In this document: piece by piece, positions 48,484 to 58,954 of the stretch
How positions within the stretch are numbered: position 1 is the stretch's first letter
Layout of the letters: every line of letters starts with the position of its first letter
Assembly: GCF_001429785.1 (NCBI RefSeq)
Contig: NZ_LMJF01000001.1
Location: 757,734 to 821,733 of the forward strand
Source of the DNA: Lysobacter sp. Root916
Lineage (GTDB): Bacteria > Pseudomonadota > Gammaproteobacteria > Xanthomonadales > Xanthomonadaceae
Reading direction: 5' to 3'
Length of the DNA: 64,000 nucleotides
Program-made: the position numbers and the translations under genes
The notes under the pieces: model-generated
What the model was told of the DNA's origin: nothing
Databases searched by the model: none
What the model saw: the letters and a program-made list of their open reading frames with translations, nothing else

Positions 48484-49371
48484 ATGCCCGTACCCCCCTT
48501 CCAGCCGCTCGACGGCGTCGCCGCCAGTCGCCTGCAACTGCCGCCGGGCCCCTGGGCGACGGTGCTGGACGGCCTGTGCGCGCGCTTCCCGGCCATCGCC
48601 CGCGCGCAGTGGCGCGAGCGCTTCGCGCGCGGGCGCGTGCTGGATGCGCAGGGCCGGGCGCTGGTGGAGGACGCGCCGTACCGGGTCGGCGCCGAGATCC
48701 GCTACTTCCGCGAGGTCGCCGCCGAGGCCGAGATCCCGTTCGAGGAACGCGTGCTGTACGCCGACGCCCATCTGCTGGTGGTCGACAAGCCGCATTTCCT
48801 GCCGGTGGTGCCGTCCGGCGGTTATGTCAGCCAGACGCTGCTGGCGCGGCTGACGCGCCGTTACGGCAGCGCCGAATTGGCGCCCTTGCACCGCCTGGAT
48901 CGCGCCACCGCCGGGCTGGTGTTGTTCTCGGTCGATCCGCGCACGCGCTCGGCTTATCAGGCGCTGTTTCGCGAGCGCCGCATCGTCAAACGCTACGAGG
49001 CGCTGGCCGCGCCCTTGCCGCAATGGGCGTTTCCGCTGGAGCGGGCCAGCCGGCTGGAGCCAGGCGATCCCTTCTTCCTGATGCGCGAAGCCGAAGGCGC
49101 GCCCAACAGCCTGACCCGGATCGAGGTGCTGGTGCGCGGCGACACGCATTGGCGCTACGGGCTGGAACCGGTGAGCGGCCGCAAGCACCAGCTGCGCGTG
49201 CACATGGCGGCGCTGGGCGCACCCATCCTCAACGATCCGTTCTATCCCTTGCCGGCCGAGCGCACGGCCGACGATTACGCCCGGCCCTTGAAGCTGCTGG
49301 CGCGGTCGCTGGCGTTCGTCGATCCGGTGGATGGCAGCCAGCGGCGCTACGAAAGCGGCCTGTCGCTCTAG
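48484..49371 (+). CDS. RluA-family pseudouridine synthase
   Basis: A 295-residue pseudouridine synthase. A short S4-like N-terminal part (RARFARGRVLDAQGR in ERFARGRVLDAQGRALVED) precedes the catalytic domain, which has the motif I HRLDRATAGLVLFS with the catalytic Asp and motif II VSGRKHQLRVHMAALGAPIL, then NDPFYPLP. These isomerise specific uridines in rRNA or tRNA. The S4-like element near residues 45-65 fits the RluA/RluC branch, but which site is modified cannot be told. ATG at 48484 has no strong ribosome site. It is divergent from YaeQ with a 90-base gap. Confidence 0.92.
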   Translation: MPVPPFQPLDGVAASRLQLPPGPWATVLDGLCARFPAIARAQWRERFARGRVLDAQGRALVEDAPYRVGAEIRYFREVAAEAEIPFEERVLYADAHLLVVDKPHFLPVVPSGGYVSQTLLARLTRRYGSAELAPLHRLDRATAGLVLFSVDPRTRSAYQALFRERRIVKRYEALAAPLPQWAFPLERASRLEPGDPFFLMREAEGAPNSLTRIEVLVRGDTHWRYGLEPVSGRKHQLRVHMAALGAPILNDPFYPLPAERTADDYARPLKLLARSLAFVDPVDGSQRRYESGLSL

Positions 49372-49375
49372 CGCT

Positions 49376-49485
49376 GCGAATCGCAGGGCAGGAACGGCAC
49401 GAACCGCGGCCGTCATCCATCGCCTGCCGCGCTGGCGTCGTCAGCAGGGCGACGCGGTCGCGGCTCGCGCCGCTCCCCTAAAACA
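49376..49485. repeat. Inverted dispersed repeat after the pseudouridine synthase gene
   Basis: AGGAACGGCACGAACCGCGGCCG and the reverse-type GGTCGCGGCTCGCGCCGCTCC flank a short spacer (first block read as AGGAACGGCACGAACCGCGG). It is another member of the GGAGCGGCG family. Confidence 0.6.
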
Positions 49486-49488
49486 GGT

Positions 49489-50244
49489 TCACACCCACTC
49501 GCGCGAGGGCAGGGTGTAGCGGCGCTGCGGGCGGCCGACCAGGTCCAGGAAGTTGTTGAACACCGCGTCGGCGCGTTGCTGCATGCCGGCGATGTGTTCG
49601 GCGGTGTGGGCGCGGATCGCGGGCTCGCTGGTGCCGTGGCCCAGTTCTTCCAGTTCCCGCCGGTAGACCGGATTGGCCAGCCAGCGCTCGATCAGTGGCA
49701 CGTCCATTTCCAGATGGAACTGGAAGCCGTAGGCGTTGTCGCCCCAGCGGAACGCCTGCTGTTCGCAGCTGTCGGTGCGCGCAAGATGGGTCGCGCCTTG
49801 CGGGACCTCGAAGCTGTAGCGATGCCATTGGAACACCGGAGCGCTCTCGGCCAACGGCGCCAGCACCGCGTCGTCGCGGCCCGGTTCGGTCGCGTGCAGC
49901 GGATACCAGCCGATCTCGGGCTGATGGTGGCGCCGCACCGGCGCGCCCAGCACATGCGCGAGCAACTGCGCGCCCAGGCAGATGCCCAGGATCGGTTTGC
50001 CCTGTTCCAGCATGCGTTCGATCGCGAGCAGCTCGGTGCGCAGGTGCGGGCGCTGGGCCTGGTCTTCGACGTTCATAGGCCCACCGAGCACGATCAGGCC
50101 GCGGTAGCGGTCGACATTGGGCTGAGCGTCGGGATCGCGATCGAAGTTGGTGAACCGGATGCGGTGCCCGCGACGACGGATCAGCGGGTCCAGCGTGCCC
50201 AGCGGCTCGGCGGCGACGTGTTGGAAAACCAGGATGCGGGGCAT
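49489..50244 (-). CDS. Class I glutamine amidotransferase (GMP-synthase-like)
   Basis: A 251-residue GATase-1 protein. It has LIVLGGPMNVEDQAQRP (oxyanion strand), GKPILGICLGAQLLAHVLG (nucleophile Cys), and GFQFHLEMD (the catalytic His and the Glu after it). Relatives without an attached synthetase act on small amides or gamma-glutamyl compounds. It is one of two GATase-type genes in the window; the other at 6926 is the C26 kind. There is no ligase partner beside it. ATG at 50244 is preferred; the frame stays open upstream only through the palindromic-repeat region. Confidence 0.92.
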   Translation of the reverse strand: MPRILVFQHVAAEPLGTLDPLIRRRGHRIRFTNFDRDPDAQPNVDRYRGLIVLGGPMNVEDQAQRPHLRTELLAIERMLEQGKPILGICLGAQLLAHVLGAPVRRHHQPEIGWYPLHATEPGRDDAVLAPLAESAPVFQWHRYSFEVPQGATHLARTDSCEQQAFRWGDNAYGFQFHLEMDVPLIERWLANPVYRRELEELGHGTSEPAIRAHTAEHIAGMQQRADAVFNNFLDLVGRPQRRYTLPSREWV

Positions 50245-50383
50245 GGGGGACGAGGCGGCGGCTTACCTCACGACTATGCCAAAGCCGGGGCGTGCGTAGC
50301 GAGACTTGGCTTATGACGATTGGTTCGCTGAAGGCGGCGGGGGGCTGAGGACGCCTCAAGCTTGCGTCGGCGCTTCGGGGACG

Positions 50384-51160
50384 CGCGCCCTCATCCGCCC
50401 TGCGGGCACCTTCTCCCGCAAGCGGGAGAAGGGACAGCCAAGGTCGCCTGTTTGCTTTAGCCCCTCTCCGGCAAGCGAGAGAAGGGACGCCAAGTTCGCC
50501 TGCTTGCCTTAGCCCCTCTCCCGCAAGCGGGAGAGGGGTTGGGGTGAGGGCACGCGCAGCATCAACTAGCGCCGCCGCTTTGGATTCGCGCGCCCTCATC
50601 CGCCCTGCGGGCACCTTCTCCCGCAAGCGGGAGAAGGGACAGCCAAGGTCGCCTGCTGGCTTTAGCCCCTCTCCCGCTTGCGGGAGAGGGGGTGGGGTGA
50701 GGGCACGCGCAGCATCAACTTGCGCCGCCGCTTTGATTCGCGCGCCCTCATCCGCCCTCCGGGCACCTTCTCCCGCAAGCGGGAGAAGGGACAGCCAAGG
50801 TCGTCTGTTTGCCTTAGCCCCTCTCCCGCAAGCGGGAGAGGGGTTGGGGTGAGGGCACGCGCAGCATCAACTTGCGCCGACACTTTGGATTCGCGCGCCC
50901 TCATCCGCCCTCCGGGCACCTTCTCCCGCAAGCGGGAGAAGGGACCGCTAAGGTCGCCTGTTTGCGTTAGCCCCTCTCCCGCAAGCGGGAGAGGGGTTGG
51001 GGTGAGGGCATGCGCAGCATCAACTTGCGCCGACACTTTGGATTCGCGCGCCCTCATCCGCCCTGCGGGCACCTTCTCCCGCAAACGGGAGAAGGGACAG
51101 CCAAGGTCGTCTGTTTGCGTTAGCCACTCTCCCGCAAGCGGGATAAGGGAGCCAGCCGCC
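50384..51160. repeat. Tandem 153-bp repeat array, about five units
   Basis: The block CGCGCCCTCATCCGCCCTGC starts at 50384, 50589, 50741, 50894 and 51047. Periods are 205, 152, 153 and 153 bases, the first unit carrying an extra insertion. Each unit contains CTCCCGCAAGCGGGAG hairpins in two flavours (GAGAAGGG and GAGAGGGGTTGGGGTGAGGG). As 153 is a multiple of three, spurious open frames run through the whole array. No gene is seen in 50245-51160. Confidence 0.9.
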
Positions 51161-53242
51161 TCAGCGCGGATCGCGCGGCTTGAACGGCTTGCGGGGACCC
51201 GCGCCGTGCGGCTTGCCACCACTGGGACGCGGGCCGCCTGGGCCGCGCGCACCGGGGCCGCCAGGGCCGCCCGGACGACGGCTGCGGCCGCCCTCGGTGT
51301 CGCCGGGGCCGGCGCGCTGGATGCGCAGCGGCTGGCCGGCCACACGCACCTTCTTCAGATGCTCCATCAGTTCGCGCGGCATGCCTTCCGGCAAATCGAC
51401 CAGGGTGTAGTCGTCGCGGATGTCGATGCGGCCGATGTAGCGGCTTTCCAGGTCGGCCTCGTTGGCGATCGCGCCGACGATGTTGCCCGGCTGCACGCCG
51501 TGGCTGTGGCCGACCTCGATACGGAAAGTCTCCATGCCGAGTTCGGGACCGGCCTGCGGCGGGCGCGGGGCGCGCTCGCGCTCCGCGCGCGGCGCGGGCG
51601 CTTCGTCGTCGAAGAAGGACTCGGCGGCATTGACCGAACGCGGCGCGGGCGGGGTGAACTGGCGGGTCTCGTGGCGGTGCGCGGGCGGCGCCTCGTCGCG
51701 CGGCGCGTAGCTGCGCTCTTGGGCCGGACGCGGCGCGTCGGCGCGCGGATGCTCGCGGCGGTGGGCGCCGGCGTTGGAGGCGTTGTCGCGCTCGACGAAT
51801 TTGCGCGTGGCCGCGCCGCGGTGCTCGCGCGGCCCCTCGCGCTCTTCGCGCTGGTAGCGTTGCGCCGGCGGCGGGGTCAGCAGCAGCGGGTTGTCGCCCT
51901 GCACCAGCTTGGCCAGGGCCGCGGCGATCTCCACCGCGGGCACGTTCTTCTCGCGCTCGTAGCGCTCGACCATGTCGCGGAACAGGCTCAGGTCGCTGCT
52001 TTCCAGCGCATCGCTGATGCGGCCGAGGAAGCGCGTGACCCGCTGCTCGTTGACGGTCTCGACGCTGGGCAGCTCCATCGGTTCGATCGGCTGGCGGGTG
52101 GCGCGTTCGATCGCGCGCAGCATGCCGCGCTCGCGCGGGGTCACGAACAGGATCGCTTCGCCCTTGCGCCCGGCGCGGCCGGTGCGGCCGATGCGGTGGA
52201 CGTAGCTTTCGGTGTCGTAGGGGATGTCGTAGTTCAGCACGTGGCTGATGCGGTCCACGTCCAGGCCGCGCGCGGCCACGTCGGTGGCGACCAGGACGTC
52301 GATCTTGCCGTCCTTGAGGTTCTGGATGGTCTTCTCGCGCTGCGCCTGCTGCACGTCGCCGTTGATCGCGGCGGCCGAAATGCCCCTGGCGGACAGTTTC
52401 TCGGCCAGTTCCTCGGTGCCCAGCTTGGTGCGCGAGAACACGATCATGGCGTCGAAGGTCTCGGCCTCCAGGATCCGGGTCAGCGCATCGAGCTTGTGCA
52501 CGCCGCTGACCGACCAGTAACGCTGACGGATGTTGGCCGCGGTGGTGGTCTTGGCCTTGATCGCGATCTCGACCGGCTCTTTCAGATAGGTCTGGGCGAT
52601 GCGCTTGATCGGCGCCGGCATGGTCGCCGAGAACAGCGCGACCTGGCGCGATTCCGGGGTCTTCTTGAGCACGCTCTCGACGTCGTCGATGAAGCCCATG
52701 CGCAGCATTTCGTCGGCTTCGTCCAGCACCAGGCAGCGCAGCTCGGACAGGTCCAGGGTGCCGCGGTCGAGGTGGTCGATGACCCGGCCCGGGGTGCCGA
52801 CCACCACGTGCACGCCGCGCTTGAGCGCCTGCAGCTGCGGGTAGTAGCTCTGGCCGCCGTAGATCGGCAGTACGTGGAAACCGGGCAGGTGTACGGCGTA
52901 TTTCTGGAAGGCCTCGGCGACCTGGATCGCCAGTTCGCGCGTCGGCGCCAGCACCAGGGCCTGCGGCTTGAACTGCTTGGGATCGATCTGGGCCAGGATC
53001 GGCAGCGCGAACGCGGCGGTCTTGCCGGTACCGGTCTGGGCCTGGCCCAGCACGTCGCGGCCTTCCAGCAGCGGCGGGATGGTGGCGGCCTGGATCGGCG
53101 AGGGCGACTCGTAGCCGACGTCGGACAGCGCGCGCAGCAGCGGCTCGGACAGGGCGAGGTCGGTGAACTTCAGCGACGGCGCCTCGGCGGAACTGGCGGG
53201 GTCGGAAGGGGCGGAACTGGAACTGGGCGTCTCGGCGCTCAT
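51161..53242 (-). CDS. DEAD-box ATP-dependent RNA helicase, DeaD/CsdA-like
   Basis: A 693-residue helicase. Motifs in order: SPIQ (Q), AQTGTGKT (I), PTRELAIQ (Ia), TPGR (Ib), DEAD (II), SAT (III), VFSRT (IV), ATDVAARGLD (V), HRIGRTGRAG (VI). A basic, low-complexity linker follows (about 480-580), then a DbpA-type RNA-binding fold (RIEVGHSHGVQPGNIVGAIANE) and an Arg/Gly/Pro-rich tail (about 645-693). These helicases unwind rRNA and mRNA structures and aid ribosome assembly in the cold. ATG at 53242. Its 3-prime end abuts the 153-bp repeat array. Confidence 0.96.
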   Translation of the reverse strand: MSAETPSSSSAPSDPASSAEAPSLKFTDLALSEPLLRALSDVGYESPSPIQAATIPPLLEGRDVLGQAQTGTGKTAAFALPILAQIDPKQFKPQALVLAPTRELAIQVAEAFQKYAVHLPGFHVLPIYGGQSYYPQLQALKRGVHVVVGTPGRVIDHLDRGTLDLSELRCLVLDEADEMLRMGFIDDVESVLKKTPESRQVALFSATMPAPIKRIAQTYLKEPVEIAIKAKTTTAANIRQRYWSVSGVHKLDALTRILEAETFDAMIVFSRTKLGTEELAEKLSARGISAAAINGDVQQAQREKTIQNLKDGKIDVLVATDVAARGLDVDRISHVLNYDIPYDTESYVHRIGRTGRAGRKGEAILFVTPRERGMLRAIERATRQPIEPMELPSVETVNEQRVTRFLGRISDALESSDLSLFRDMVERYEREKNVPAVEIAAALAKLVQGDNPLLLTPPPAQRYQREEREGPREHRGAATRKFVERDNASNAGAHRREHPRADAPRPAQERSYAPRDEAPPAHRHETRQFTPPAPRSVNAAESFFDDEAPAPRAERERAPRPPQAGPELGMETFRIEVGHSHGVQPGNIVGAIANEADLESRYIGRIDIRDDYTLVDLPEGMPRELMEHLKKVRVAGQPLRIQRAGPGDTEGGRSRRPGGPGGPGARGPGGPRPSGGKPHGAGPRKPFKPRDPR

Positions 53243-53395
53243 GGGGCGGCTCGGCAGCGCCGGCGGAGGCCGGTCGGAAGACCGCCTAGTGTACCGGACG
53301 CGGGTGGAGCACTGGCTCAGCGGCGCGGAAACCGCCTGGAAATGCGCGGTTTTCTGGCGCTGGCGGCGTTCCGCGCGCTGAATCGTCGTTCAGTT

Positions 53396-53502
53396 CCCGC
53401 CTTTGGAAAAGGGCGCTAGGGGAGATTTGCGCGAAGGCGATCGGCTGCGTCCGCTTAGAAGCAAAAGCAAATCTCCCCCAACCCCTCTTTTTCAAAGAGG
53501 GG
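53396..53502. repeat. Imperfect inverted repeat of the CTTTGGAAAAGGG family
   Basis: CCCGCCTTTGGAAAAGGGCG-type sequence (53397-53430) faces GCAAATCTCCCCCAACCCCT plus TTTCAAAGAGGGG (53467-53502). It is a degraded relative of the perfect inverted repeat at 40351-40457. The stretch 53243-53548 holds no gene. Confidence 0.7.
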
Positions 53503-53548
53503 AGACCAGCCAAAAATGGGGAGGGCCGCGGCGAGCGATATCCGCGCC

Positions 53549-54901
53549 TCAGCGCGCCCGCGCGTCCTTCTCGACTCGCCCGTCCTTCATCACCCACTCG
53601 ACCCGCTTGAGCACGGTCACGTCCTGCAGCGGGTCGCCCGATACCGCGATCAGGTCGGCGCGCTTGCCCGGTTCCAGGCTGCCGACCTGGTCGGACAGGC
53701 CCAGCAGGTCGGCGGCGTTCACGGTCGCGGCCTGGATCGCCTGCGGCGCGGTCATGCCGTGGGCGACCATGAGCTCGAATTCGTCGGCGTTGCGGCCGTG
53801 CAGGCTGACGCCGGCGTCGGTGCCGAAGGCGATCTTCACGCCCGCCGGCACGGCCGCTTCCAGGGCCTTGCCGGTGATGCCGATGCGCCATTCGATCTTG
53901 GCCCGGACTTCGCCGGTATAGGCCTGCGGGTTCTTGGCCAGACGCTCCTTGTAGCCGTTGACCGTGGACAGCGTGGGCACGTAGTAGGCGCCGGTCTTGC
54001 GGAACAAGGCGATGTCTTCGCGGTCCAGCAGGGTGCCGTGCTCGATCGAATCGGCGCCCGCGCGCAGCGCGACCGCGATGCCGTCGGCGCCGTGCGCGTG
54101 CACCGCGACCTTCTTGCGGTACAGGTGCGCGGTTTCGACGATGGCGCGCGCCTCATCGTCGAACATCTGCTGGCCCAGGCCGGCGCCGATGCGGCTGTTG
54201 ACGCCGCCGGTGGTGGCGATCTTGATCACGTCGACGCCGCGCGCGATCTGCCGGCGCACCGCGCGCCGGCAATCGTCGGCGCCGTCGCAGGTGTTGCCGT
54301 GCACGTCCAGCGCGGCATGCAGGTCCTCGCGGAAGCCCAGGGTCGGGTCCATGTGGCCGGCGGTGGTCGAGATCGCCGAACCGGCGTCGAGGATGCGCGG
54401 CCCGGGCAGCTTGCCGGCCGCGACCGCGTCGCGCAGGGCCAGGGTCACGCCGTCGCTGTCGCCGAGGTTGCGCACCGTGGTGAAGCCGGCATGCAAGGTC
54501 TTGCGCGCGTTGACCGCGGCTTCGAAGGCGTGGTCGGCGACGCTGCCGGAGACGCTGTCGAGCTGGCCTTCGACGCCGGCCTTGTCCGACACCAAGTGCA
54601 CGTGGCAGTCGATCAGGCCCGGCAGCACGTAGCGGTCGCGCAGGTCCAGCACGGTCGCGTCGGCGGGCACGCCGGCGAACGCGGCAGCGTCCTGGTAGCC
54701 GTCGCGCACTGCTTCCACGCGCCCGGCGCGCAGCAGCAGGGTGCTGGCGCCGCGCGGCGCCTGGCCGGGGCGGTCGAGCAGGCGGCCGGCATGGACCAGG
54801 GTCCAGTCGGCGTTCTGCGCGGACGCCGCCATCGGCAGGCAGGCCAGCAACGCGGGCAGGCACCAGGCGGGCAGGGCGGGGCGGCGCGGGTTCGGGGTCA
54901 T
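53549..54901 (-). CDS. Secreted metal-dependent amidohydrolase
   Basis: A 450-residue amidohydrolase of the imidazolonepropionase/prolidase-like group. A signal peptide occupies residues 1-28. The binuclear metal site is visible in order: LIDCHVHLVSD (HxH), IKIATTGGVNS (the Lys that is usually carboxylated), VAVHAHG and IEHGTLL (two His), and FGTDAGVSLHG (Asp). Related exported enzymes cleave dipeptides or cyclic imides. The start is ATG 54901; a longer reading from 55099 would overlap the UPF0178 gene. It follows that gene after 53 bases on the same strand. Confidence 0.94.
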   Translation of the reverse strand: MTPNPRRPALPAWCLPALLACLPMAASAQNADWTLVHAGRLLDRPGQAPRGASTLLLRAGRVEAVRDGYQDAAAFAGVPADATVLDLRDRYVLPGLIDCHVHLVSDKAGVEGQLDSVSGSVADHAFEAAVNARKTLHAGFTTVRNLGDSDGVTLALRDAVAAGKLPGPRILDAGSAISTTAGHMDPTLGFREDLHAALDVHGNTCDGADDCRRAVRRQIARGVDVIKIATTGGVNSRIGAGLGQQMFDDEARAIVETAHLYRKKVAVHAHGADGIAVALRAGADSIEHGTLLDREDIALFRKTGAYYVPTLSTVNGYKERLAKNPQAYTGEVRAKIEWRIGITGKALEAAVPAGVKIAFGTDAGVSLHGRNADEFELMVAHGMTAPQAIQAATVNAADLLGLSDQVGSLEPGKRADLIAVSGDPLQDVTVLKRVEWVMKDGRVEKDARAR

Positions 54902-54953
54902 CGTCGGGCTCGGCTGGACGCGAAGCCCCGAGCATACCCGCGCGCGCCGGGCT

Positions 54954-55442
54954 TCAAACGCGACTTCGCGCCAGCCAGCGATCGAGTTGGTTGGCGAAGG
55001 CCTGGCGATCGCGCGCATGGAACACCGGCGGGCCGCCGGTCTGCACGCCGGCGCCGCGCAGTTCGTCCATGAAATTGCGCATCGACAGGCGCTGGGCAAT
55101 GTTGTCGGCGGTGTAGAGGTCGCCGCGCGGATTCAGCGCGACCGCGTGTTTTTCCAGCACCAGCGCGGCCAGCGGGATGTCCTGGGTGACCACCAGGTCG
55201 CCAGCGGCGACGCGCTGCACGATCTCGTTGTCGGCCACGTCCAGGCCGGACGGCACCTGGATCGCGCGCACGTAGCGCGAGCCGGGCGTGCGCAGCCACT
55301 GGTTGGCGACCAGGGTGACCTGGATGCGCGCGCGTTCGGCGGCGCGGAACAGGATCTCGCGGATCACGCCGGGGCAGGCATCGGCATCGACCCAGATCTG
55401 CGGGGCAGGCGGCTGCGCGGCAGGGACGGGGGCGTCGGTCAT
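54954..55442 (-). CDS. UPF0178/YaiI family protein
   Basis: A 162-residue YaiI/YqxD protein. Signature sequences are [23 protein letters not shown] near the start, [30 protein letters not shown] and [25 protein letters not shown]. The Asp residues in DADACP and TQDIPLA resemble the acidic site of PIN-type nucleases, and the fold is related. The start could be ATG 55442 (given) or 55568, which adds a proline-rich leader. It is near two small genes and is co-directional with the amidohydrolase. Function is unproved. Confidence 0.9.
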   Translation of the reverse strand: MTDAPVPAAQPPAPQIWVDADACPGVIREILFRAAERARIQVTLVANQWLRTPGSRYVRAIQVPSGLDVADNEIVQRVAAGDLVVTQDIPLAALVLEKHAVALNPRGDLYTADNIAQRLSMRNFMDELRGAGVQTGGPPVFHARDRQAFANQLDRWLARSRV

Positions 55443-55571
55443 CGGAAGGGGGTTCGCAGGCACGGCCGTGACGGCTGCGCCGGGGGGAGGCGGGGCGGAC
55501 AGCGGGGTCCGCGCGCCTGCACTGGCTGGGGCGGGGCGGGCGACTGGCGTCGCCTCGGCCCGGGGCACGCC

Positions 55572-55730
55572 TCAGCCGTTGCTGCGTTCGTCGTCGCGGG
55601 GGCTGCCGCTGGGATCGGCCGGCGCGCCGGTGTCCTTGGCCGCGGCCTTCTTGGCCGCCTTTTCGTCCTGCTTCTTCTTCTTGGCGATCTCGCGCTGGCG
55701 CTTCTCGAACGAGTAATTGGGCTTGGCCAT
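55572..55730 (-). CDS. Small Lys-rich protein, 52 residues
   Basis: A 52-residue basic protein beginning MAKPNYSFEKRQREIAKKKK and ending in an acidic/polar tail (DPSGSPRDDERSNG). This N-terminal pattern recurs as a conserved short protein in Xanthomonadaceae, by my recollection. The ATG at 55730 is one of several in-frame ones, chosen for its conserved start. It lies 130 bases from the UPF0178 gene on the same strand. Function is unknown; the Lys-rich helix suggests RNA or ribosome contact. Confidence 0.75.
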   Translation of the reverse strand: MAKPNYSFEKRQREIAKKKKQDEKAAKKAAAKDTGAPADPSGSPRDDERSNG

Positions 55731-55845
55731 GTATGGCGATCTCGATGGGGAATGCCACCAGTCTAGGCCATGCGCGGCCCCGGAGCCGAATCGCCGAACC
55801 GCCGCGACCGCTACCATGGGCCCGGACCCCACCGCCCAGGCCGTC

Positions 55846-56523
55846 ATGATCCGCGTCCACCATCTGAACAATTCGCGCTCGCAGCGCGTGCTCTGGCTGC
55901 TGGAAGAGCTGGAACTGCCCTACGAGGTCGTGCGCTACCAGCGCGACGCCCAGACCCTGCTGGCGCCGCCGGAACTGCGCCGGATCCACCCGCTGGGCAA
56001 ATCGCCGGTGCTGGAGGACGGCGAGCGGGTCCTGGCCGAGTCGGCCGCGATCCTGGAATACCTGGCCGAGCGCTACGACGGCGAGCATCGCTACAGCCCG
56101 CCGCCGGCGCCGCTGGATGGGCCCGAGCGCCTGCGCTGCCGCTACTGGCTGCACTACGCCGAGGGCTCGGCGATGCCGCCGTTGCTGCTGAGCCTGGTGT
56201 TCGCGCGCCTGAAGCGCGCGCCGATGCCGTTCTTCGCCAAGCCGGTGGCGCGCGGGATCGCCGACAAGGCCATGGCCAGCTTCGTCGGACCGCAGCTCAA
56301 GCTGCACCTGGACTACATCGAGGCCGAGCTGGGCCGGCACGCCTGGTTCGCGGGCGAGCGCTTCGGCATCGCCGACATCCAGATGAGCTTCCCGGTCGAA
56401 GCCGCGGTCGCGCGCGCGGGTGGCGATCGTCCGCGCATGCAGGCGTTCCTCGAACGCATCCACGCCCGGCCCGCGTACCAGCGCGCGCTGGAGCGCGGCG
56501 GTCCCTTCGACGTGCTGGGCTGA
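55846..56523 (+). CDS. Glutathione S-transferase
   Basis: A 225-residue GST. The thioredoxin-like N-terminal domain has [27 protein letters not shown] (SRS with the catalytic Ser region) and [27 protein letters not shown], with the ES glutathione contact. The helical C-terminal domain has [20 protein letters not shown]. Such GSTs conjugate or isomerise electrophiles. ATG at 55846 begins the domain. It is followed after one base by the SelO gene; their strands agree and they may be co-transcribed, which links two thiol-oxidation proteins. Confidence 0.93.
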   Translation: MIRVHHLNNSRSQRVLWLLEELELPYEVVRYQRDAQTLLAPPELRRIHPLGKSPVLEDGERVLAESAAILEYLAERYDGEHRYSPPPAPLDGPERLRCRYWLHYAEGSAMPPLLLSLVFARLKRAPMPFFAKPVARGIADKAMASFVGPQLKLHLDYIEAELGRHAWFAGERFGIADIQMSFPVEAAVARAGGDRPRMQAFLERIHARPAYQRALERGGPFDVLG

Positions 56524-56524
56524 G

Positions 56525-58081
<1,557 letters not shown>

Positions 58082-58141
58082 AGTCGGGTGCCGTCGTCGC
58101 AGCGAGGGTCGGCTCGATGGCTACGCAAACCGCCGCTCTCT

Positions 58142-58520
58142 GTGGGAGCGGCGTAAGCCGCGATTCGTCAGTGGGAGCCGGTGGCGCTGGAGTGTGCGGT
58201 GGCGCGATCGCGGCTTACGCCGCTCCCACAGGAAGCAGGGGTGCGGCTTTGCGAGTGGTCGCGCGCGCTCGAGGTCTCGGGATAGGAGCGGCGTAAGCCG
58301 CGATTCGTCGGTGGGCGCCGGTGGCGCTGGGGTGCGCGGCGGCGCGATCGCGGCTTACGCCGCTCCCACAGGAAGCAGGGGCGCGGCTTTGCGAATGGTC
58401 GAGCGCGCTCGAGGTCTCGGGGTAGGAGCAGCGCAAGCCGCGATTCGTCAGGTGGCGCCGGTGGCGCTGGGGTGCGCGGCGGCGCGATCGCGGCTTACGC
58501 CGCTCCCACAGGAAGCGGGG
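58142..58520. repeat. Tandem 140-bp repeat, about 2.7 units
   Basis: The anchor AAGCCGCGATTCGTC occurs at 58155, 58295 and 58435, an exact 140-base period. Each unit holds an inverted GGAGCGGCGTAAGCC and GGCTTACGCCGCTCC pair. It belongs to the same dispersed family as 46379-46605 but is here amplified in tandem. The gap 58082-58708 contains no gene. Confidence 0.88.
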
Positions 58521-58634
58521 CGCGGCGGTCTTACGAGGGCTTGCGCCGCTGCTACCCCGAGGCGTGGGGCATGCTGACGAATAGCGTCAGCGGGCTCGGT
58601 GGCTGGGCCCGGTTTATCCGAGGCTCATGAAGCA

Positions 58635-58697
58635 CGCCCGCGCACAGGCGCGGGCGGCGGGGTTGATCGGCGATCCGGCCGGCCGCATAGGGCCGGC
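58635..58697. terminator. Two hairpins downstream of the Lys-rich mini-gene
   Basis: CGCCCGCGC/GCGCGGGCG (58635-58656, ACAG loop) and GCCGGCC/GGCCGGC (58678-58697) are strong stems next to the stop of the minus-strand mini-gene. Neither has a long T run, so they are only candidates for a terminator. Confidence 0.4.
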
Positions 58698-58708
58698 GAA
58701 GCGCGCGA

Positions 58709-58825
58709 TCAGGTCGGCGCAAAGCCCTTGGTGGCCTTCTTTTCGTTCTTCTCGGCGCGCTTTTCCTTGATCGTCTTGGTCGGTTTCTTCTTGGTTTCTT
58801 TCTTGCGGTCCAAGCCCTTGCTCAT
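58709..58825 (-). CDS. Lys-rich mini-protein, 38 residues
   Basis: A 38-residue protein (MSKGLDRKKETKKKPTKTIK, then KRAEKNEKKATKG and FAPT) with 15 or so Lys. The stop at 58709 is clear, and the ATG at 58825 is preceded by GAGGAGCC. Similar Lys-rich mini-proteins are conserved in Xanthomonadaceae, by my recollection. Too short for fold assignment. Expected to bind nucleic acid. It sits just before the Uup gene and is divergent from it. Confidence 0.68.
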   Translation of the reverse strand: MSKGLDRKKETKKKPTKTIKEKRAEKNEKKATKGFAPT

Positions 58826-58954
58826 GGCAGGCTCCTCGATTCGGTGGTGGCGGCCGCAGCACCATGCCGGCGGCGAGGCGCCAGTATGCGCCGTGCCGGG
58901 ATCCGGCGCGCGCCCGGACGGCGCCGGGGCGCGTGCCCCGGCTACAATGGTCGG

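Noticed and set aside
50384-51160. CRISPR array, from the regularly spaced repeats
   Set aside because: Units are 153 bp with almost no unique spacer, and the hairpins are perfect palindromes; no cas genes are nearby.
50678-53419. A 913-residue plus-strand frame over the repeat array and helicase gene
   Set aside because: It runs through the repeats only because the period is a multiple of three, and then through the antisense of the helicase gene.
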